A stretch of DNA of 64,000 bases. It comes from an uncultured Clostridium sp. (GTDB taxonomy: Bacteria > Bacillota > Clostridia > TANB77 > CAG-508). The notes under the pieces are model-generated. The model was not told the DNA's origin, searched no databases, and was given only the letters and a program-made list of their open reading frames with translations. Shown piece by piece: positions 47,264 to 57,348 of this stretch; position 1 is the first letter of the stretch, and each line of letters opens with the position of its first letter. Position numbers and translations under genes: made by a program. Location: positions 1 to 64,000 of the forward strand of contig USRT01000007.1 in assembly GCA_900557195.1 (NCBI GenBank), given 5' to 3'.

Positions 47264-48190
47264 ATGATTAATAATAAAACACTTATATTTGGCCATAAAA
47301 ACCCAGATACAGACTCTATTTTATCATCAATTGTAATGGCTAATTTAGAAAACGAATTAGGAAATGAAGCTGTTCCAGTACGTCTTGGAAAAATAAATAA
47401 AGAAACAGAATATGTATTTAACTATTTACAAATAGAAAGACCAGAAGAAATATCAGATATCGAAGATGGTCAAAATGTAATATTAGTAGACCACAATGAA
47501 TGTACACAAAGTGCTAATAACATAGCTAATGCTAATATTTTAAAAGTAGTAGATCATCACACAATGAACTTCGTAGCACCATATCAATTATATTATAGAG
47601 CTGAACCTGTTGGTTGTACAGCTACAGTACTTTATAAAATGTACAAAGAATATGATGTTGAAATTAGTAAAACAATTGCTACATTAATGGTTAGTTCAAT
47701 TATTTCTGATACATTACTATTTAAATCACCAACTTGTACTAAAGAGGATAAAATAGTTGCTGAAAAGCTTGCAAATATTGCTGAAATAGATTTAGAAGTA
47801 TATGGAAAAGAGTTATTAAAAGCAGGTACAGATATTAGTGAGTTTACTCCTGAAGAAGTTATTAATATAGATAGCAAATTATTCGAAAAAGGCGGTAAAA
47901 AGTTTAAAATAGCACAAATCAATACAGCTGATTTAGACGATGTATTTAAAAATAAAGCATATTTCGAAACAGCTATTAATAATGAAATTGCAAATGAAAA
48001 CTTAGATTTATATGTTTTTGCTGCAACAGATATTTTAAACTCAAACTCTAAAATTATTACATTAGGTAATGATGCAGGTATAGTAGAAAAAGCTTATGGT
48101 GTTACTTTAGATGACCATACTGCAATGCTAGAAAATGTTGTATCTAGAAAAAAACAAATGTTACCAAAAATATTAGAAAATTTAGATTAA
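47264..48190 (+). CDS. ppaC: Manganese-dependent inorganic pyrophosphatase
   Basis: This family II pyrophosphatase hydrolyses PPi to drive biosynthesis. The 308-residue protein has the DHH-domain metal motifs FGHKNPDTDS, VILVDHNE and VVDHHTMNF, then the DHHA2 domain. The SRKKQ motif near residue 296 binds substrate. GGAGG precedes the ATG. It is monocistronic with a strong terminator. Confidence 0.96.
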   Translation: MINNKTLIFGHKNPDTDSILSSIVMANLENELGNEAVPVRLGKINKETEYVFNYLQIERPEEISDIEDGQNVILVDHNECTQSANNIANANILKVVDHHTMNFVAPYQLYYRAEPVGCTATVLYKMYKEYDVEISKTIATLMVSSIISDTLLFKSPTCTKEDKIVAEKLANIAEIDLEVYGKELLKAGTDISEFTPEEVINIDSKLFEKGGKKFKIAQINTADLDDVFKNKAYFETAINNEIANENLDLYVFAATDILNSNSKIITLGNDAGIVEKAYGVTLDDHTAMLENVVSRKKQMLPKILENLD

Positions 48191-48212
48191 TTTAAATAAA
48201 AACAATAAACAA

Positions 48213-48254
48213 AAACTGACACTAAGAATTCATAAAAATTCTTAGTGTCAGTTT
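48213..48254. terminator. Bidirectional terminator between ppaC and the arginase gene
   Basis: A perfect 18-bp stem, AAACTGACACTAAGAATT with its complement, and a short loop separate the convergent genes. T-rich sequence follows. Confidence 0.85.
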
Positions 48255-48276
48255 CTGTTTAGATAGTATTAAAAAA

Positions 48277-49128
48277 TTAGCTAAACATTTTTAAAATATA
48301 TTTTGCAATCTCTTCTGTTTTATTATCTATATCTCTTAATGGATTAAATTCAACAATATCCATACTCTTAATAAATTCCTTATTATTTGTAAGTACTTTA
48401 ACTATTTCTTGTACTTCATTCATATCAATTCCATTTTCTGCCGGAACTGATACCCCTGGTGCAACTTCTGGATCTATTAAGTCTATATCATAGCTAATGT
48501 GCATACCTTTTGTACCCTTACTTGCTATTTTTATAGCCTTTTCCATAATATTTTTTGCACCATATTTTTTTATATCTTCTGTAGTATATACTGTAACTCC
48601 CGCTTCTTTTATATTAATCATCTCTAGCTTGTCTATGTCTCTTGCTCCTACAATAACTGTATTTTTATATGGATAAAAATTCCCATCATGAAATTTAGCA
48701 AGCTTGCGTTTCTCAAATCCAGTAATCGCGGCTAGAGGCAATCCATGTATATTACCTGTAATTGTTGTATCAAATGTATTAAAATCCCCATGTGAATCTA
48801 ACCAAATAATCCCCAAATTTTCATACTTTTTTATAGAAGCTAAACTAGAAGCAATCGCAATACTATGATCACCACCTATTGTAAGTGGAAATCTATCTTG
48901 ATTAATTGTTTCTAACACTTTATCATATAATCTTTTATTAAATTCGTTAATAAATTTTAAGTTTTTTTTCTTATTTTCTTTATCTTTTTCTTTTTTTATA
49001 TCTTCTAATTCTATTTTATAAATATTATTTGTAGAAACGTATTTTTCTAATATCTTTGGACCTAAAGATGCTCCTTCTATACTTACACCTAAATCAGAAC
49101 ATGCCTCAATAATATCAACTTTTTTCAC
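48277..49128 (-). CDS. rocF: Arginase/ureohydrolase family protein
   Basis: This 283-residue ureohydrolase would convert L-arginine to L-ornithine and urea. Manganese-binding motifs are IGGDHSIAIAS near residue 100, WLDSHGDFNT near residue 124 and SYDIDLIDP near residue 226. GNIHGLPLA near residue 141 and the EFNP motif near residue 262 match arginases rather than agmatinases. It is the last gene of the flippase-murT-gatD-racemase operon. It starts only 5 bp after the corrected racemase end. Confidence 0.88.
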   Translation of the reverse strand: MKKVDIIEACSDLGVSIEGASLGPKILEKYVSTNNIYKIELEDIKKEKDKENKKKNLKFINEFNKRLYDKVLETINQDRFPLTIGGDHSIAIASSLASIKKYENLGIIWLDSHGDFNTFDTTITGNIHGLPLAAITGFEKRKLAKFHDGNFYPYKNTVIVGARDIDKLEMINIKEAGVTVYTTEDIKKYGAKNIMEKAIKIASKGTKGMHISYDIDLIDPEVAPGVSVPAENGIDMNEVQEIVKVLTNNKEFIKSMDIVEFNPLRDIDNKTEEIAKYILKMFS

Positions 49129-49133
49129 TCTTA

Positions 49134-50200
49134 TTACCTTCTCATTTCTTTTCTTATATATTTTGAATTCATTACATTTAACACTCCAGCATAGTTTAAA
49201 TTAAAAGAGATAATATCTCCGAACTTTATAATTTTGTTTACTATCTGTTACATCTATAATAATATAATCACTACTTCCACCTAAGATAGAAATATTCTCA
49301 TCAATAGGTACTAAACTATTTAAAAGTACATCTTGTTTTCCTAAAGATATTAGAGCTCTTTTTCTTATACCTTTATCTTCATATACAGGATGTCCTCCAA
49401 ATGAATCTACTTCTCCGCATATTCCTCTTGGAATAGATGGTTTTTCTTTTATTTCTACTATTTGTGCCTTTAAAATAAAATTATCATGCTTAAAATCTGG
49501 TATCTTATTTTCTATACAAGGTATATTTCCTAAAAATACTGCTTCACCCATTCTTAAATTATTAATCTTTTTAGGAATTTTATTTTCTACTAACATGTTG
49601 TAAGATGTAGAGTTTCCTCCTGATACTATTTCAAATTGTATTCCAAAATGATTTTCCATTTCTTCTACTACTTCTTTTAATTCATGCATATTTTCTTCAG
49701 AAGGCATAATAGCTCCATAACAGCTTAAGTTTACACCAATACCTTTTATTTTTATATTAGATAATTTTAAAGATTCTTCTATCAAATGTTTTAATTCTTC
49801 TTTATCTGCTCCCTCTCTTAAATCACCTAATTCATACATAAGTAAAACATTATGTATCTTATTTTGCTTAATTGCTTCCTCATTTAATAGCTTAATAGTT
49901 ATAATTTCACTATTTAAGCTAAGATTACTAAATCTTACTACATCTGGAATCTCACAAATACTTGGTTCTCTAATCAACCATTTTTCTACTGGTATAGATT
50001 CATAACTTTTTAAATTTTGTATTCTAGATTCACATATGCAATCTATACCGACTCCTAGCTAATTCTTGTACTATTTCTTTATTATCAGCTAACACTTTAG
50101 TAACTAAAGAAAGTGTTACCCCTTTATCTCTACAAATTTTGCTAACTTTAAAAGCATTTTGTATAATATTATTAATATAAATTTCTACTACTGGATACAT
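49134..50200 (-). CDS. orr: Ornithine/alanine racemase-like PLP enzyme (two CGG +1 shifts)
   Basis: The rebuilt 354-residue enzyme resembles fold III amino-acid racemases of the ornithine racemase/YhfX group. The start is the ATG at 50200, immediately after the gatD stop. The PLP Lys lies in SLVTKVLADN near residue 35. Skipping the C of CGGT at 50050 gives Gly51 (ELARSGIDCICESRIQNL). Later motifs are KWLIREPS, NLSCYGAI, GGNSTSYNM, LRMGEAVFLGN and GICGEVDSFGGHP. The zero frame ends with VRRYYLF, but skipping the C of CGGA at 49221 gives Gly327 and the expected VGDIISFNLNY end. The substrate may be ornithine, since arginase follows. Confidence 0.82.
49218..49221 (-). other. CGG +1 shift site, orr-like site 2
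   Basis: The context is GTT-C-GGA. The skipped C is at 49221. The shift replaces a premature end by VGDIISFNLNY and 17 further residues. Confidence 0.78.
50047..50050 (-). other. CGG +1 shift site, orr-like site 1
   Basis: The context is AGT-C-GGT. The skipped C is at 50050. It connects the PLP-lysine segment to the rest of the barrel through Gly51. Confidence 0.82.
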
Positions 50201-50936
50201 CTATATCTTTTCCTTCTCTTCTATAAATTTTTTTATGCATTCAAAAGATTTTTGCTCTAATGTATAATCTAATACTTTATTTTCTTTATATCCTTTTTTT
50301 TGCATTGCAGTTTCAATCAGGCTTTGTGTATACCAAGGATTTTTAACTAAAACAGGACCGAAGCGTATTAGTAAAAATAACATTTTTATATTTAGCCCCT
50401 TCACTTTTACCACTATTATTTCCCATTCCATAAATTATTTGCCCAAATGAAATGTCTGATTGTAATTCTGTATCAATCATTTGAATTTGGCATCCTATTA
50501 ATTCTTGGCTTGAATCTTCTACTAAAGAAAAATGAATATCATCTCCATATACCATTTTTCTTTCTGTACAATTCATATCTAAAATACCCAGTCCTTTTAT
50601 GCTACTACCATCTATTCTTTTAGTCTCTTTTGCCATAATACATCCTGTTGTTCCTATTACAACAATTATTTTTTCATTATTTATATATTCTTCTAATTCT
50701 TCTCTTTGTTTTTCTAAAGCTTCAATAATTGATGGCATTACTTTTAATTCTCCTGGATTAAAAAATATTATATCAGCAGAATTAAAATCAATTTTATCTT
50801 CATAACTATCGATTCTTTTTATATTAGTTTTAATATCCATTTGTTTTGCAATTCTCTCTAATGCCATAACATTTCCTCTGTCCCCATGCAAATTTAACAT
50901 ATCTGGATATGCCCATACAATGTTTAATTCTTCCAT
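50201..50936 (-). CDS. gatD: Lipid II isoglutaminyl synthase glutaminase subunit (one CGG +1 shift)
   Basis: GatD supplies ammonia to MurT for amidation of the D-Glu of lipid II. The ATG at 50936 is chosen because GGAGG lies 8 nt upstream. The rebuilt protein has 244 residues. The N-terminus (LNIVWAYPDMLNLHGDRGN) and IIFFNPGELKVM match clostridial GatD-like proteins. The nucleophile region reads IGTTGCIMAKE rather than the CGGYQ form of Staphylococcus. Skipping the C of CGGT at 50360 gives Gly193 in TNTLGPVLVKNPW, the conserved segment near the catalytic His. It directly precedes the racemase gene and follows murT by 20 bp. Confidence 0.88.
50357..50360 (-). other. CGG +1 shift site, gatD
   Basis: The context is CTT-C-GGT. 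The skipped C is at 50360. It restores LGPVLVKNPW, the GP-L-KNP motif of the family. Confidence 0.85.
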
Positions 50937-50956
50937 ACATTTCTCCTCCATTAAAA

Positions 50957-52318
50957 TTATGAGTTATATTTTTTTACTTCCTTATTAAGCTCTTCATATT
51001 TTTTTATCCATGTAATTAAATACACATTATCAATATCATATTTATCTAATTCTTTTAATATTTCTTCATCACTATCTGTTGGCAAAATAGAAATTTTATC
51101 TTTATCTATACCACTATAAATTAATCTATTTGCTTCATCATAACTAATAGCTTCTGAGAAACATATATATCTCTCAACATTTGAATCTATTACTTTTTTT
51201 AAATCACAATCAAATGCATAGAAAGTATTAGTATAATAAGGTGGAAAATCTACTAGTTGTTCTAATCCAAGCATAAATATTTTAGGTCTATTATCTCTTG
51301 ATACATAGTCAAATGCTGTTTGCAAAGTTTCTGGATTTTCTTGTTTTATTCTAATATATTTTATTTCTTTGGTTTTAAATTTTATAGTTTCTAATCTTCC
51401 ACTAATATTTTTAAAATCTTTAAATGATTGTTGTACATCCCCTTCTTTTATTCCAAACTGTTTACATATTGCAATTGCTAGTACAAAATTATAAATAAAG
51501 AAGGGTTGAGTATATGGCATACTATATACAGTTTCTCCACATACAAAAGTATTGTTATCATAATCTATATCTTTTGCGAAATAGTTAATTTCTTCTTCAC
51601 TTTTATATCCACAATTTAAACATTCAAACTTGCCAATGTTATCTACATTATAGAATTCAAATTTTATTTTACCATTACATTTTGGACAAGGACATGAAAC
51701 ATCATAAAAGTCATTTTTCTCGAAAGACTTTTCATTTCTTTCTATTCCATAATATACTACTTTCCCTGCAAAATCTTCAAAAGATTTTACTCTAGGCTCT
51801 TCATTATTAACATATATTGTAATATCTTTATTTACTACAGGTTTTATTTTTTGATAAATATAATCTGGATCTCCATTTCTTTGTACTTGATCTTTTTGTA
51901 AATTTGTAATACACAAATGTTTTGCTGGTAATAACTTGTAAATAGCTGCTAAACTTCTTTCATCTATTTCTAGTAACAACATTTCTTTATTAAACTTACC
52001 TGTTAAACTTGAATTTTTAATAAGTGTGGTTGCAACACCTGTCATTAAATTAGCCCCCTCTATATTTGTTGCAACTTTTTTGTTTGCTGATTTTAATACA
52101 TGTGCGATAATATTAGTAGTTGTTGATTTTCCATTTGTTCCTGTAACTAGAATAACATTATTATAGTCTACCCCCTTAAAATATGAAATAAAATTTTTAC
52201 ATATTTTACATGCAATTTGTCCCGATTTATTTGTTCCCCTTGTTTTATCGATCTTATTAATTACAATTGCTACAAATTTTGAAACCCATAACGCAAATAG
52301 AAATCTTAATTTTTTCAT
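50957..52318 (-). CDS. murT: Lipid II isoglutaminyl synthase subunit MurT
   Basis: MurT, with GatD, amidates lipid II. The 453-residue protein is a Mur ligase relative: ATP loop VTGTNGKSTT near residue 59, LLLEIDERSL near residue 115 and NLQKDQVQRNGD near residue 140. A zinc ribbon with CPCPKCNG and CLNCGY (residues about 205-235) and the C-terminal DUF1727 domain complete it. It lies between the flippase gene and gatD in one operon. No in-frame CGG is present. Confidence 0.95.
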   Translation of the reverse strand: MKKLRFLFALWVSKFVAIVINKIDKTRGTNKSGQIACKICKNFISYFKGVDYNNVILVTGTNGKSTTTNIIAHVLKSANKKVATNIEGANLMTGVATTLIKNSSLTGKFNKEMLLLEIDERSLAAIYKLLPAKHLCITNLQKDQVQRNGDPDYIYQKIKPVVNKDITIYVNNEEPRVKSFEDFAGKVVYYGIERNEKSFEKNDFYDVSCPCPKCNGKIKFEFYNVDNIGKFECLNCGYKSEEEINYFAKDIDYDNNTFVCGETVYSMPYTQPFFIYNFVLAIAICKQFGIKEGDVQQSFKDFKNISGRLETIKFKTKEIKYIRIKQENPETLQTAFDYVSRDNRPKIFMLGLEQLVDFPPYYTNTFYAFDCDLKKVIDSNVERYICFSEAISYDEANRLIYSGIDKDKISILPTDSDEEILKELDKYDIDNVYLITWIKKYEELNKEVKKYNS

Positions 52319-52337
52319 TTTCCCTTTTATCTCCTTA

Positions 52338-53966
52338 CTAGTATATTTTTAATTTAGTTAATACTCCATATATTTTATTTCCCATTGGTAAAGCGCATAT
52401 CTCATCTTTATTTAATACTTTCAAATATGCTACAACAAATAGATATATTATTGCACCAATTCCAATATTACATATTGTTAATATATAATTATTTATTACA
52501 GATTTTAGGAAATAATTTATAGCAAATATTACTATACCCATAATTATTCCCGCAAATAATGGTTTTATCAAATTATTCTTTATATTAAGCTTAATCTTTA
52601 TTGCACTTTTTATTGCCCTATATGTAATAAAAAATGTGATAAGTTGACATATTAAAGAACTAATAGTTGCTCCATATATATTTATATTTGGATTTCTTAT
52701 TAAAATAAGATTTAAAATAATTTTAACTACACTACCACATGTTAAAGCTATTGCTGGTATATATAATTTATTTAATCCATACAAAGCTCCATTTAAAGTA
52801 TGATTAATGGCAACAAATATCATAGTAATTGCAGCAATTTGTAATATACCTGCCCCATCAGATGCACTTGGATATAACATCTTAAGTATAGGATTTGCTA
52901 AAACTATAAAACCTACTGCACAAGGTATTACTATTAATAATGATGCAGACATCGAAAATGTTATTTTACTTGATGCTGACTTATAATCTTTTTTTGCAAT
53001 AGCCGATGATATTGCTGGAACTAAAGCTGATGAAAAAGCCAAATTAATAGCTATTGGTAGATTGGCAATAGTATCTACTTTAGATAAAATACCTGTTAAT
53101 CTCATTGCTTCTTGTTCTAAAAGTTCTTTACCTTGAATTATACCCTCATATGCAATTTGAATGCAATTACTTACTGTTACTGTATCAATTAACATATTTA
53201 CAACAGATATAATAGATCCAATTGTAATTGGAATAGAAGACATAAGAATAGTTTTTGCAACTGATTTTACCGATCTTGTATCTGCCTTTTGTTCTACATT
53301 TTTATATTTTCTTTCATACTTTTTATTATTTCTTCTATAATACATTAATAAATATGAAAAAGATATTAATATTGCAAGTGTTGTAGATAGATTTCCACCT
53401 GCTGCCATGATATAAGGTTCTTTTCCTACTAAAGCATATACAAAAGTAATTGTTAATGTACAATTAAATAACTGTTCTAATGTTTGAGATACACTAGTTG
53501 GCTTCATAGTTCCTAGTCCTGCGAAATATCCTCTAAATACTGCTGATGTAGTAACAAAAAATATTGCAGGTGCAAGTACCCTTAGTACATATTTAACATC
53601 TGGTACATTTAAAATATTACTTGCTATAAAATCTGAAAATACGTATAAAAATAATGAGAAAAATCCTCCTACTATAGCAAATAATCCCATCGCAATTTTA
53701 AATATTCTATGTGCAGATTTATATTCACCAATAGCTACTTTTTCAGAAACTAATCTTGAAACTGCACTTGGTATTCCTTGTGAAGAAATTGTTAATAAAA
53801 CTGCATAAATTTGATATCCTGCTGAATAATATCCATTTCCCAAATCTCCAAATCCAGGTACATTCATTATTACAAGTCTATATACTAAACCTAATACCTT
53901 TATTAGAACTTGAGAAAACATAAGCATTAAAACATTTCCCATAAATGAGCTTTTCTTTTCTTTCAA
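52338..53966 (-). CDS. Polysaccharide/lipid II flippase family (MurJ/SpoVB-like)
   Basis: This 542-residue protein has about 14 membrane helices and belongs to the MVF/MATE-like superfamily of the MOP exporters. The N-terminus (FMGNVLMLMFSQVLIKVLGLVYRL) and GYYSAGYQIYAVLLTISSQGIPSAVSRLVSEK resemble YtgP and SpoVB proteins. MurJ-type proteins of Firmicutes flip lipid II. Position at the head of the murT-gatD operon supports a cell-wall precursor role, but a spore cortex role (SpoVB) cannot be excluded. Confidence 0.85.
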   Translation of the reverse strand: MKEKKSSFMGNVLMLMFSQVLIKVLGLVYRLVIMNVPGFGDLGNGYYSAGYQIYAVLLTISSQGIPSAVSRLVSEKVAIGEYKSAHRIFKIAMGLFAIVGGFFSLFLYVFSDFIASNILNVPDVKYVLRVLAPAIFFVTTSAVFRGYFAGLGTMKPTSVSQTLEQLFNCTLTITFVYALVGKEPYIMAAGGNLSTTLAILISFSYLLMYYRRNNKKYERKYKNVEQKADTRSVKSVAKTILMSSIPITIGSIISVVNMLIDTVTVSNCIQIAYEGIIQGKELLEQEAMRLTGILSKVDTIANLPIAINLAFSSALVPAISSAIAKKDYKSASSKITFSMSASLLIVIPCAVGFIVLANPILKMLYPSASDGAGILQIAAITMIFVAINHTLNGALYGLNKLYIPAIALTCGSVVKIILNLILIRNPNINIYGATISSLICQLITFFITYRAIKSAIKIKLNIKNNLIKPLFAGIIMGIVIFAINYFLKSVINNYILTICNIGIGAIIYLFVVAYLKVLNKDEICALPMGNKIYGVLTKLKIY

Positions 53967-54216
53967 TCTATTTCCTACTTTCTTTTGATTATTAATTTCT
54001 ATTTTTGTATTATATATTACTGAATATGTTTTTTCAACATTATTTTTGAGGTTATTTTAAGTTTTTAATATAGATTTAATTGTTTATACAATATTTCATA
54101 TTTAAAATGTCAAATTAAAACTTTATCACAATATAATAGAGCTAACATTTCTGCTAGCTCTAGATTTATAATTCATAAATATCTAATTTGAATTATTTAG
54201 AGTAATCTCTTTATTA

Positions 54217-54858
54217 TCAAATCCTTTTTATTCTAAATGTAGGTATTCCACTTGAATATGGAGCAATATCATATGATTGAAAAAATATTTCTATAAATTT
54301 GGGATACATATAGAAATTATTTAGTTTAAAACTTTCTAATACAAGTTCACAATAATTATCAAAATATTGGTTACTACCATTTTCTATTTGTTCTTTAATT
54401 TGTTTATTTATTTCTTTTAATATGTCTATAACATAATATGGATTATTAGTATATAAATAATCTAATCCAAACATTTTTCCAATTAATAAATTCCAATTCT
54501 GCGCTTCTCTAACTGTATTTCCATGTGCTCCACCTGTAAACATATATTTATCAGAATATAAACTCACTATCTTATGTCTATTATATGTAATAGTATAATC
54601 TAATACTATCTCATATACCATTACTGGATACCCATTTTCTTTATTATATTTATATACATCCACTGCCTCTTTATATAATTCATTTCTGCATTTTTTCTCT
54701 AAATTATATGCAATTTTTCTGTTATACAAATTAAAAATATGCTGTCCATATTCATATATCCCAAATACCATCTCAGGATATTCTATTTTATACTTAAGAA
54801 TTACTGTTTCATTATACATTAATTCACTTTCTAATGTTTTTATAATTATATTATTCAT
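54217..54858 (-). CDS. DUF3298-like protein
   Basis: This 213-residue protein contains the DUF3298/DUF4163 pattern: an N-terminal strand segment, then MFTGGAHGNTVREAQNWNLLIGKMFGL near residues 106-132 and IAPYSSGIPTFRI at the end. RsiV-type lysozyme-sensing anti-sigma factors carry the same domain, but there is no membrane segment or anti-sigma domain here. It is cytosolic in appearance and a single gene. Confidence 0.8.
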   Translation of the reverse strand: MNNIIIKTLESELMYNETVILKYKIEYPEMVFGIYEYGQHIFNLYNRKIAYNLEKKCRNELYKEAVDVYKYNKENGYPVMVYEIVLDYTITYNRHKIVSLYSDKYMFTGGAHGNTVREAQNWNLLIGKMFGLDYLYTNNPYYVIDILKEINKQIKEQIENGSNQYFDNYCELVLESFKLNNFYMYPKFIEIFFQSYDIAPYSSGIPTFRIKRI

Positions 54859-55067
54859 TTTTCACCTCCCTAATTTAATATATTTATCTCTAATATATAA
54901 GGTTATATATTAACTAAATTTTTTATAAAAACATCTCCTTAAAATAAATATAATACAATTAAACTTTGTTATATAATTGATATTTTCTAAATTATTGAAA
55001 TAAAAAAAGTTTATTGCTATAATATAAAAAATTAAGAAAATGTATACCGAAATGGAGCAATTCTAAT

Positions 55068-56250
55068 ATGAATAGATGGAAAAACCTTATACTAACACAT
55101 AGTACAAAAGAAATTTTAATATTATTTAATTCAATATTTTTAGGAATTTATTTTCTAAAAATTACTCAAGGAAATATAACAACAGTTGCAATATATTATC
55201 TTATATACTATTTATCACATATTTTGTGGAGATATATCGTTAGTAAATTTATAAAATCTAATAGGGTAATAAAAATATACCGATTTTCGTTATTTAGTAA
55301 TCTTTTAATCTCTTTAACATTACTTATATCAAAAGAAAACATTTTAAACTATATATATCTATTTGCTACTGTTTATGCATTTAGTCAATGTTTATATTGG
55401 ACCAGTTATGAAATTATAATTAATGATGCTAATAATAATGACAATTTCAATAAGTATTTTACTTATGATAGTGTTTTATCTAATATTACATATATAATAT
55501 TTCCTACAATATTTGGAAATATTATTGAAAACTATTCTTATAGCTTAGTTTTTATAATTCTATTTATTATAACCATAATATCTTTGTTAATTTCATTTAC
55601 AATAAAAGATATTTCTATTGATTGTAATCCTATAAGATTAAGAGATTTTAAAAAGAATATAAAAAATAAGAAATTATTAAAACAAATGACTTTTCAAAGT
55701 ATCTGTGATGGATTAACAAATGGAGGAGTAATTCAATTACTAAGTACATTAATCTTATATAATAATGTATCTAGTGAAAGCTTTATTGGAAACTTATCAA
55801 GCATTATTGGAATTTTCTGTATTTTTATAGCTATTATTGCAGAAAAAAAGATAAATTATAATAATTATCCCAAAATAGTTTTACCTATAATGTTTCTTAT
55901 ATTTATTATAACAATTCCAATAAGCTTAAAAGCAAGTATAACTTTAATTGTTATTTACAAATTTTTAATAGATATTGGAGATATATTAACTAATATAGAA
56001 GGAAATGCACTTACATTTTTAAGCTTTGACAAAATTACTGATTCAGAATTCAAAGTAGATTATCTATGGTATATAGAATTAGTATTAAATATTGGTAGAG
56101 CAATTCGGACTAATTATGATTATATTATTCTCTAAAATATTTAATAATATAAATTCATTAATCATATTATTTATTTTCTTTAGTGTATTCTTTATACTAA
56201 GGGCTTATATAATAACAAAAATACAGAAAAATCTTCAAAAATCACCTTAA
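55068..56250 (+). CDS. MFS-like transporter (one CGG +1 shift)
   Basis: The rebuilt 393-residue protein has 11-12 hydrophobic helices with small charged loops, the layout of major-facilitator proteins. I cannot name a substrate. The zero frame stops after helix 11. Skipping the C of CGGA at 56106 gives Gly347 (GRAIGLIMIILFS) and a final pair of helices ending QKSP. GGAGC precedes the ATG. It is monocistronic and converges with cotJC. The terminator is at 56283-56318. Confidence 0.75.
56106..56109 (+). other. CGG +1 shift site, MFS-like gene
   Basis: The context is ATT-C-GGA. Skipping C56106 extends the protein by 47 residues that form two more membrane helices. Confidence 0.72.
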
Positions 56251-56282
56251 AATATTATAAAAAACATTAAACTTAATCTACA

Positions 56283-56318
56283 AAAGAACTAGAATTATAT
56301 ATATTCTAGTTCTTTTAT
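56283..56318. terminator. Bidirectional terminator between the MFS-like gene and cotJC
   Basis: AAAGAACTAGAAT pairs with ATTCTAGTTCTTT. A related hairpin lies at 57993-58026. Confidence 0.85.
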
Positions 56319-56329
56319 AAATTTATATC

Positions 56330-56971
56330 TTAATTGCAACCACAATTATTATTCATATTACATCCACAATTATTTTGATTACAATTCATTTTTGTCATAT
56401 AAAATTTCTTTTCTGCAAGTTTATCTTGAACACCTCTTAAAGCTTCTCCAAATCTTTGGAAGTGAACTACTTCTCTTTGTCTTAAGAAACGAAGTGGATC
56501 TATTACATCTGGATCATCTTTACAAAGGTCTATTAGTTTTTCATAAGTAGCTCTTGCTTTTTGTTCAGCAGCTAAATTTTCTTGTAAGTTTGCTATTGGA
56601 TCACCTTTTGCTGCAATATATGCTGCTGTAAAAGGAACTCCTGCTGCTGATTGTGGGTATACATCAACGCCATGGTCTGTATAATATGCTCCAAGTCCTG
56701 CTTTTTCAAGTTCTTCTGGACATACCCCATCTGTTAATTGATGTACTATTGTTCCAACCATTTCTAAATGTGCAAGTTCTTCTGTACCTATATCATTCAA
56801 TATTGCTTTTGCTTTTTGATCTGGCATTCCGAATCTTTGAGATAAATATCTAAGTGATGCAGCAAGCTCCCCATCTGGTCCTCCATATTGGCTAATAATA
56901 AATTTTGCTAAACGTGGATTTGGACATTTTATATTAATTGGATACTCTAAAGTCTTATTATAAGTCCACAT
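56330..56971 (-). CDS. cotJC: Spore coat manganese catalase-like protein CotJC
   Basis: CotJC is a manganese-catalase-family protein of the inner spore coat. The 213-residue protein has the family's glutamate/histidine ligands: the ELAASLRYLSQR helix near residue 34, EELAHLEMVG near residue 64, EQKARATYE near residue 136 and REVVHFQRFGEAL near residue 165. An unusual C-terminal tail of about 20 residues is rich in Asn and Cys (NCGCNMNNNCGC). It overlaps the cotJB stop by one base (TAATG). Confidence 0.95.
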   Translation of the reverse strand: MWTYNKTLEYPINIKCPNPRLAKFIISQYGGPDGELAASLRYLSQRFGMPDQKAKAILNDIGTEELAHLEMVGTIVHQLTDGVCPEELEKAGLGAYYTDHGVDVYPQSAAGVPFTAAYIAAKGDPIANLQENLAAEQKARATYEKLIDLCKDDPDVIDPLRFLRQREVVHFQRFGEALRGVQDKLAEKKFYMTKMNCNQNNCGCNMNNNCGCN

Positions 56972-57348
56972 TAATTATTCCCCCTTTCCCATGGCCATGG
57001 TTCTTCAAGCCATCTCCATTTATTACATGGAAACATAATAGTTAATGGTCCATATACTCTTTGATATTTATCTTCTAAATCCTTAAATCTATTACAATAT
57101 TCTTTATGCAAACAAATTGCTTTTTCATCGTCAGGATGTGTATCTAAATATAAACCTAGCTCTATGATAGAAAATCTATAACATTTTAATTGTTTCGCCA
57201 TTTCTTCTCTTGTCATATCATTGTTTGCTTCACACTCATTTTTAGGCTCAAATTCAAATTTACAGTTGCATGCACATTTATCTTGATTCATGTCACAAGA
57301 ATTGTTCATTTCAAATCCACAACCACAATTATCATTAAAACTCATCAT
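56971..57348 (-). CDS. cotJB: Spore coat protein CotJB
   Basis: This 125-residue protein ends with the CotJB domain (residues about 50-125). It shows LKCYRFSIIELGLYLDTHPDD and the tail YGPLTIMFPCNKWRWLEEPWPWE, which is diagnostic. The first 45 residues are an unusual Cys-rich extension (NCGCGFEM, CACNC). The gene overlaps cotJA by 4 bp and cotJC by 1 bp, so all three are translated together. Confidence 0.93.
   Translation of the reverse strand: MMSFNDNCGCGFEMNNSCDMNQDKCACNCKFEFEPKNECEANNDMTREEMAKQLKCYRFSIIELGLYLDTHPDDEKAICLHKEYCNRFKDLEDKYQRVYGPLTIMFPCNKWRWLEEPWPWERGNN

Noticed and set aside
54139..54162. Rho-independent terminator after the DUF3298 gene
   Set aside because: The stem (AGAGCTA with TAGCTCT) is clear, but no T run follows on either strand, so I did not list it.
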